Shown here: positions 59,311 to 64,000 of the stretch, one piece after another
How the letters are laid out: each line of letters opens with the position of its first letter
Position numbering within the stretch: position 1 is the stretch's first letter
Assembly: GCF_021172045.1 (NCBI RefSeq)
Contig: NZ_CP087164.1
Coordinates: 248,001-312,000 of the forward strand
Source of the DNA: Capillimicrobium parvum
Lineage (GTDB): Bacteria > Actinomycetota > Thermoleophilia > Solirubrobacterales > Solirubrobacteraceae
DNA length: 64,000 nucleotides
Reading direction: 5' to 3'
Notes under the pieces: generated by a model
Seen by the model: the letters and a program-made list of their open reading frames with translations, nothing else
The model's database searches: none
Told to the model about the DNA's origin: nothing
Position numbers and translations under genes: made by a program

Positions 59311-60276
59311 TCAGCGCTCGGCGCGGAACCCCGCGTCGAGCAGCTTGCGCGCCTGGCGCTCGGTGTCCGGCGAGTTCAGCAGGACGACGCCGAGCCGGCG
59401 CCCGTTGCGCGTCGCCGACGCGACGAGGCAGCGGCCGGCGGCGTCGGTGTAGCCGGTCTTGATGCCCGTCACGCCGCGGTAGCCCGTGCGGATGAGCGGG
59501 TTGTGCGAGTAGAGGTAGAGCTTGTGGCCCTTGATCGGGAAGGGCAGGATCGCCGAGCGGCGGCGCACGATGCGCGCGAGGCGCGGCTCGTCGAGCACCG
59601 CCCGGGCCAGCGCGGCGAGGTCGGCCGCGCACGAGTGGTTGCCACGGTCGGTGAGCCCGTCGGGGGCGGCATAGCGCGTGCACCGCAGGCCGAGGGCAAG
59701 GGCCTTGTCGTTCATCATCGCCACGAACTTCGGCACGGTGCCGCCGATGCGCTGCGCGAGCGCGATCGCCGCGTCGTTGCCGGAGACGATCAGCAGGCCG
59801 TTGAGCATCGTCTCGAGGCGGATGAGCTTGCCCTTCGGCAGCACGCCGAGGCCTGAGCCCTCGTAGGCGAGCGCCTGCTTCGTGACGCGCACCCGGTAGT
59901 CCGGCCGGCTGTTCTCGACGACGAGCAGGGCGGTCATCATCTTCGTCAGCGAGGCGATGGGCAGCACCCGCTCGGGCTGATGGCGCCACAGGACGCGCCC
60001 GGTGTCGAGGTCGAAGAGCAGGCCGCTGCGCGGCGGGTGCTTGAAGGGGATCACGACCGGGTCGGCGGCGCCGACGAGCCGCACGTCGAGCGGCTGGCGG
60101 GCGATGACGTCGCCCGCCGGCGGGCCGTTGGCGAGCGTCTGCTGGGCGAGCCGGCGGGGGACGGTCGCGCGCTGCGCGGCCGCATCGCTGCCATGGCGCC
60201 GGCTGTCGGTGACCAGCCACGCGGCGGCGGCGACGGCGATCGCGACGACGAGCAGGGCGGCGGCGACGCGCTTCAT
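59311..60276 (-). CDS. D-alanyl-D-alanine carboxypeptidase (serine-type)
   Basis: A 321-residue peptidase S11. A signal anchor (RVAAALLVVAIAVAAAAWLV) is followed by the three penicillin-binding motifs: S-x-x-K in LPIASLTKMMTALL, S-x-N in LIVSGNDAAIALAQRI, and K-T-G in GVTGIKTGYTDAAG. It trims the terminal D-Ala of peptidoglycan stem peptides. The C-terminal beta domain of PBP5 is missing, as in many Gram-positive-like forms. The ATG overlaps the stop of the small membrane protein gene upstream. Confidence 0.94.
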   Translation of the reverse strand: MKRVAAALLVVAIAVAAAAWLVTDSRRHGSDAAAQRATVPRRLAQQTLANGPPAGDVIARQPLDVRLVGAADPVVIPFKHPPRSGLLFDLDTGRVLWRHQPERVLPIASLTKMMTALLVVENSRPDYRVRVTKQALAYEGSGLGVLPKGKLIRLETMLNGLLIVSGNDAAIALAQRIGGTVPKFVAMMNDKALALGLRCTRYAAPDGLTDRGNHSCAADLAALARAVLDEPRLARIVRRRSAILPFPIKGHKLYLYSHNPLIRTGYRGVTGIKTGYTDAAGRCLVASATRNGRRLGVVLLNSPDTERQARKLLDAGFRAER

Positions 60277-60455
60277 GACGGCGAGGAGGGCGGCGGGTTG
60301 CGCAGCGCTCCGAGGATGCCGAACCCCAGGAGCGCCAGGACGACGAAGGAGACGACCGTCAGGGGGTCGGGCCCGTTGCGGACCGTCACCACGATCGTCA
60401 GTCCTCCGAGCACCGCGATCATGGCCAGCGCCGAGACGAGCGCGACGGTCCTCAC
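60273..60455 (-). CDS. Small two-span membrane protein
   Basis: 60 residues, nearly all in two hydrophobic spans (VALVSALAMIAVLGGLTIVV and VVSFVVLALLGFGILGAL) joined by a short polar turn RNGPDPL. The GTG start overlaps the rhomboid stop (GTGA), and its stop overlaps the carboxypeptidase start, so it is coupled on both sides. Unknown function. Confidence 0.7.
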   Translation of the reverse strand: MRTVALVSALAMIAVLGGLTIVVTVRNGPDPLTVVSFVVLALLGFGILGALRNPPPSSPS

Positions 60456-61093
60456 TGCCAGGCCGCGCGGCCGCGCCGAAGCAGCGACTCGGGGGTCTTG
60501 ACATGCGTGGCCACGAACCCGGCGGTCAGCAGGCCGAACGCGAACCCGGCGAGGTGCGCCGCGTAGGCCACGCTGCCCGGGTCGAGCAGCGCGAACCCGA
60601 CCTGCAGGGCGATCCAGCCGGCGAGCAGGACGGTGACCGGGATCGCGATGACGGTGAAGAAGAACAGACAGCACACGAGCGTCAACACGCGCGCCCAGGG
60701 ATAGAGGCGCAGGTACGCGCCCATCACCGCGGCGATCGCGCCGGACGCGCCGACCAGCGGGGCGGTCGACGACGGGTCGATCGCGACCTGCGCGCCCGCC
60801 GCGACGAGCCCGCCGACGACGTAGAACGCCAGGAAGCGCCCGCGCCCGAGCGCGTCCTCGACGTTCGGCCCGAACCACCACAGGAACAGGAGGTTGCCGA
60901 CGAGGTGCAGCAGTCCGGTGTGCAGGAACATCGAGCTCAGCGCGTCGCGCACGGTCGGGTCGGCGGGCACGAGCCCGTGGCGCGCCACCGCGTCGCCGCC
61001 CACGGCGAGGAACACCACCACGTTGGCCAGCAGCAGCGCGTACGTGACGAGCGGGGGGCGGTCGGTCGGGATGTCGTCCTTGACCGGGAACAC
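60452..61093 (-). CDS. Rhomboid family intramembrane serine protease
   Basis: About 213 residues with six membrane spans. The catalytic Ser is in APLVGASGAIAAVMGAYL (G-x-S-G) and the partner His in VAYAAHLAGFAFG; HTGLLHLVGNLLFLWWFG is the typical H-x-x-x-N membrane motif. It cuts substrate proteins within the membrane. I start at the GTG before FPVKDDIPTDRPPLVTYALL; the extended upstream frame is antisense to lipA's end. The gene precedes the small membrane gene and carboxypeptidase in one unit. Confidence 0.9.
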   Translation of the reverse strand: MFPVKDDIPTDRPPLVTYALLLANVVVFLAVGGDAVARHGLVPADPTVRDALSSMFLHTGLLHLVGNLLFLWWFGPNVEDALGRGRFLAFYVVGGLVAAGAQVAIDPSSTAPLVGASGAIAAVMGAYLRLYPWARVLTLVCCLFFFTVIAIPVTVLLAGWIALQVGFALLDPGSVAYAAHLAGFAFGLLTAGFVATHVKTPESLLRRGRAAWQ

Positions 61094-61118
61094 GGCGCCC
61101 GTCAAGGCTACCGACGGG

Positions 61119-62096
61119 TCAGGAGGCTGCGGCCAGCGGACCCACGCCCGGCCGGTCCTGCGGGACGTGCTGGTCGGCGTGGTAGCTGGAGCGCACGAGT
61201 GGGCCGGCGGCGATGTGGTCGAACCCGAGCGCGTAGGCGGCGGTCTCGAGCGCGGCGAACTCGTCGGGGTGCCACCAGCGCACGACGGGCAGGTGGTTCT
61301 CGGTGGGCCGCAGGTACTGGCCGACGGTGAGCACCTGGACGCCGGCGTCGCGCAGGTCGGCAAATGCGGCGACCATCTCGTCGTGGGTCTCGCCGAGGCC
61401 GACCATCAGGCCCGACTTCGTCGTGACCGCGTCGCCGCCCATCTCCTTGGCGTTGCGCAGCACCCGCAGCGAGCGCTGCCACGTCGAGCCGCGCCGCGCG
61501 ACCGGATACAGCCGCGGGACGACCTCGACGTTGTGGTTGAAGACGTCAGGGCGCTCAGCGATGACGGTGGCCAGCGGCATCTCGTGGCCCTGGAAGTCGG
61601 GGGTCAGCACCTCGACCTTGCAGTCGGGCGCCTGGCGGCGGACCTGGCGGATCGTCGCGGCCCAGATGCGGGCGCCCTTGTCGGGCAGGTCGTCGCGGTC
61701 GACGCTGGTGATGACCGCGTGGCGCAGCCCCATCCGCGCGATCGAGCGGGCGACGCGGGCCGGCTCGAGCGGGTCGTTCCAGGTCGGCTTGCCGGTCTTG
61801 ACATGGCAGAAGCCGCAGCGGCGGGTGCACGTGTCGCCGAGGATCATGAACGTCGCCGTGCCGCGCTCCCAGCACTCCCCGACGTTCGGGCACGCGGCCT
61901 CCTGGCAGACCGTGTGGAGGTTCTCGGCCTCCATCATGCTGCGCAGCTCGCGGTACCGCGCCCCGCCGGGCGGCGGGACCTTGAACCAGCGCGGCTTGCG
62001 GGCGCGCAGCGGCAGCACGTCCGGGCCGAGGACGGTGAGCACGTCCATGCCGCCCGGGTTGGCCCGCGAGCGCGTCTGGTGGGTGCGCTGGGTCAC
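61119..62096 (-). CDS. lipA: Lipoyl synthase
   Basis: A 325-residue radical SAM enzyme. The auxiliary cluster Cys are in CQEAACPNVGECWERGTATF and the SAM cluster in GDTCTRRCGFCHVKTG (C-x3-C-x2-C). TSVDRDDLPDKGARIWAATI and the later VGLGETHDEMVAAFADLRDA, plus a Ser-rich end (HIAAGPLVRSSYHADQHV), complete the family. It inserts sulfur at C6 and C8 of octanoyl groups. The GTG start follows a TACGCT box by seven bases, so it is probably leaderless. Confidence 0.97.
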   Translation of the reverse strand: MTQRTHQTRSRANPGGMDVLTVLGPDVLPLRARKPRWFKVPPPGGARYRELRSMMEAENLHTVCQEAACPNVGECWERGTATFMILGDTCTRRCGFCHVKTGKPTWNDPLEPARVARSIARMGLRHAVITSVDRDDLPDKGARIWAATIRQVRRQAPDCKVEVLTPDFQGHEMPLATVIAERPDVFNHNVEVVPRLYPVARRGSTWQRSLRVLRNAKEMGGDAVTTKSGLMVGLGETHDEMVAAFADLRDAGVQVLTVGQYLRPTENHLPVVRWWHPDEFAALETAAYALGFDHIAAGPLVRSSYHADQHVPQDRPGVGPLAAAS

Positions 62097-62199
62097 CCGA
62101 CGCAGCGTATCGTGGCGGCTGCTCGTGGAGCCGGCGCCGGCCCGAGCGTCGACGAGGTGGGGCCGGAGCCGCTGCCGGCAGCGGTGGGCCCCCGTGCGT

Positions 62200-63393
62200 C
62201 TACTTGGTCCTGCCGCTGCGCGAGGCCGTGACCTTGTTGCCGGCCGAGTCGGTGACCGTGACCTTCAGCCCGAAGCCCTGGGTGGCGTCCGCGCGCAGCA
62301 GCTTCTTCGCGTCTGCGTTCAGCTTGCTGGTCATCGTCACGTACCCGGCGGTGGAGAGCACCTGGCCGGTCACCGCGGTCGTCTTGACCTTGCCGACGGT
62401 CAGCTGGCCGGAGACCGAGCATGCCTCGTTGCACGACACGCTGAAGCGGTAGCCCTTCGACGTGAGGTTCGACGCCTTGATCGAGTTCGGCGCGTCGAGC
62501 AGCACGCGCGGGTCGACGCCGTCGTCGGGTACCGCGCCGAGCGCGGCCATCGCCACGATCGGCCGGACGGCCCGCGACGTGCTCGAGGACTTGTAGGCGA
62601 TCGTCGACTGCGCGGCGTTGCGGACGGTCGGCGTCGCGGCGCCCGTCGAGAGGTCGAGCGTGTAGAGGCTCGGCGTGGCGTTGCCGGTGTGCAGCGCCGC
62701 GTAGGCGACGCCCGTCGCGGTCAGGTCCATCGGGGTCTGGCCGTCGGCGTTCAGGCCCAGCGGCCCGATCGTGCGCACGAGAGCGGCGGAGGTCGGCGCG
62801 CTCACCAGCGCGTCGCGGCCGGTGTCGATGCCGAACAGCGACGCGATCCCGCCGCCGCCGGCCGGCGGGAGCGAGTAGGCGATGCCGCCGAAGACCGGGA
62901 CGGTGCCCGCTCCGGCGTCGCCCGCGTCGTAGGCGTAGGCCGCGTCGACGCCGGCGACCTGGCCGGTCGCCACGGAGATCCGTAGGTTCTGCGCGGTGTC
63001 CGACACCGAGCGGGCCTGGAACGTGCCCGGGTCGATCGAGAACGCGAACGCGGTGCCGTTCAGCGGCGGGCTGAACGGCGTGTTGCTCACGGCCGCGGCA
63101 ACGCCGGTGATCGGGTCGACGACGTAGATGCGGTTCGTCGAGCCCAGCGCGTAGAGGCGCCCGGTGGCGGCGAGGCTGTCGAGGCCCAGGAGCTGCTCGT
63201 TGCTGATCAGCCCGGTGACCGGCACGGCGTTCTGCAGATTGCCGGGCGAGTCGGAGCGGAACAGGAAGATCTGGTTGTCGGCCGTGAGGCCGGCGAGCTG
63301 CTCGGCCGCCTGTGCGGCGGACGGCGCGACGACGGCGGCAGTGGCGACGAGGGCGAGCGCGGCGGCGTGTCGCGCGCGCGGGCGGGGGATCAC
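62200..63393 (-). CDS. Secreted DUF4394 domain protein
   Basis: 397 residues with a signal peptide (RHAAALALVATAAVVAPSAA, cut after AQA). The body matches DUF4394: LAGLTADNQIFLFRSDSPGN, LLGLDSLAATGRLYALGSTN, RIYVVDPITG and PTPMDLTATG-type repeats of a beta-propeller-like fold. The C-terminal ~100 residues look like an Ig-type or surface domain. The GTG start has AAGGAG at a good distance. It lies between the two lipoate genes but is not related to them in function. Role unknown. Confidence 0.82.
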   Translation of the reverse strand: MIPRPRARHAAALALVATAAVVAPSAAQAAEQLAGLTADNQIFLFRSDSPGNLQNAVPVTGLISNEQLLGLDSLAATGRLYALGSTNRIYVVDPITGVAAAVSNTPFSPPLNGTAFAFSIDPGTFQARSVSDTAQNLRISVATGQVAGVDAAYAYDAGDAGAGTVPVFGGIAYSLPPAGGGGIASLFGIDTGRDALVSAPTSAALVRTIGPLGLNADGQTPMDLTATGVAYAALHTGNATPSLYTLDLSTGAATPTVRNAAQSTIAYKSSSTSRAVRPIVAMAALGAVPDDGVDPRVLLDAPNSIKASNLTSKGYRFSVSCNEACSVSGQLTVGKVKTTAVTGQVLSTAGYVTMTSKLNADAKKLLRADATQGFGLKVTVTDSAGNKVTASRSGRTK

Positions 63394-63485
63394 GGGCGGC
63401 TCCTTGGCGGACGCATTCGGCGGGCATTGTTCCTCACCGATGCACCGTCTGTTGCAGGATCGCTGGCGCGCCGGTGCGCCGGCGC

Positions 63486-64000
63486 TCAGACGGCGGGCGC
63501 CAGCAGCGGTGCCAGCGCCCGCTCGCGCGACACGATCCGCTGGCGCATGCCGCACTCCTGGGCGAAGCGCCACGCCAGCCGCTTGCGCAGGCAGGGCAGC
63601 CGCGCCCCGGTCGCGCCGGTCTGCTCGGCGACCGACGTCGTGCGCACGCCGGGCAGGCCGCACGGCACGATCCACGACCACGGCTCGAGGTCGTTGTCGA
63701 CGTTGATCGCGAGCCCGTGCGTGGTGATCCCGCGCGAGACGTGCACGCCGATCGAGGCGATCTTCGCCTCGCCGACCCACACCCCCGTCCACGCGGGCCC
63801 CTCCGCGCTGCGTCCTCGCGCCGGCACGCCCTCGTCGGCGAGGGCGGCGACGATCGCGCGCTCCATGCGGGCGACGTGCTCGCGCGCGCTCTCGACGCGC
63901 ATGATCGGGTACGCGACGAGCTGGCCGGGCGCGTGGTGGGTCACCTTGCCGCCGCGGTCGACGTCGACGATGTCGATGCCCCGCTCGCGGTACCAGGCCT
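63486..64000 (-). CDS. lipB: Lipoyl(octanoyl) transferase, C-terminal portion
   Basis: The gene runs off the window edge, so about 171 residues are seen. RGGKVTHHAPGQLVAYPIMR (the usual motif has Y-H-G for H-H-A), AKIASIGVHVSRGITTHGLA with the catalytic Lys, and PCGLPGVRTTSVAEQTG with the catalytic Cys identify LipB. It transfers octanoate from acyl carrier protein to lipoate-dependent enzymes, the step before LipA. The C-terminal segment GMRQRIVSRERALAPLL is species-specific. Confidence 0.93.
   Translation of the reverse strand, partial: AWYRERGIDIVDVDRGGKVTHHAPGQLVAYPIMRVESAREHVARMERAIVAALADEGVPARGRSAEGPAWTGVWVGEAKIASIGVHVSRGITTHGLAINVDNDLEPWSWIVPCGLPGVRTTSVAEQTGATGARLPCLRKRLAWRFAQECGMRQRIVSRERALAPLLAPAV

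Noticed and set aside
1-64000. Prophage, plasmid origin or integrative element
   Set aside because: No integrase, relaxase, capsid or replication gene was found, and the two tRNA genes show no duplicated ends.

Overview
The window is 64 kb of very GC-rich bacterial DNA. Genes are tightly packed with many ATGA/GTGA start-stop overlaps, GTG and TTG starts are common, and several -10 boxes sit directly before a start codon, which suggests leaderless messages. Paired acyl-CoA dehydrogenases, sugar-type ABC importers, PaaX-type regulators and a serine-protease/rhomboid repertoire point to an actinobacterium. A Thermoleophilia/Solirubrobacterales-like soil organism is my best guess, from overall flavour and not from a marker gene.

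Region 1 (1-9.4 kb) looks like a CoA-dependent aromatic catabolic block. A rightward run encodes an amidohydrolase tail, a RidA protein, a BenE-type transporter, a flavin reductase fused to an IclR-like effector domain, and an Lrp regulator. It converges on a leftward five-gene operon: SDR, crotonase, RidA, acyl-CoA dehydrogenase and a two-domain flavoenzyme. The flavoenzyme (aromatic monooxygenase fused to an Old Yellow Enzyme) matches the architecture of 2-aminobenzoyl-CoA monooxygenase/reductase. Region 2 (9.4-17 kb) holds a large non-coding stretch and then a creatininase-family hydrolase, HyuB with an added zinc ribbon, HyuA and a benzoate-CoA-ligase-like enzyme. Region 3 (17-22.9 kb) is a MOSC protein, a MetE-like enzyme and a complete sugar-type ABC importer.

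Region 4 (22.9-36.5 kb) has two PaaX-family repressors, each transcribed away from a catabolic operon. The operons encode a P450 plus TIM-barrel enzyme; a 3-hydroxyacyl-CoA dehydrogenase; a PaaK-like ligase, small protein, alcohol dehydrogenase and alpha/beta-hydrolase; and a TPP enzyme, cyclase-fold hydrolase and FMN protein. Four promoters in regions 2 and 4, and more weakly a fifth, share one spaced motif that runs into the -10 box. One of these promoters exists as a duplicated segment at 9.8 kb and 27.0 kb, with reciprocal loss of the flanking genes. My working model is a regulon for an aromatic, possibly N-heteroaromatic, compound that passes through an anthranilate-like CoA ester.

Region 5 (36.5-64 kb) is mostly core or ordinary accessory: two tRNA-Ala genes, glutamate dehydrogenase, PhzF, a diguanylate cyclase, a secreted protease, transsulfuration (CBS and cystathionine gamma-synthase/lyase), a chemoreceptor, an SDR, a second MetE-like enzyme, a TetR regulator with a VOC protein, a DrrAB-type exporter, a glycosidase, a cyclopropane synthase, a two-subunit acyl-CoA dehydrogenase, a D-Ala-D-Ala carboxypeptidase, a rhomboid protease and lipoate synthesis (lipA, partial lipB). 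The 3' ends of both acyl-CoA dehydrogenase subunit genes carry independent three-copy tandem repeats. No CRISPR array or intact insertion sequence was found; a decayed IS256-type transposase fragment lies at about 24 kb.
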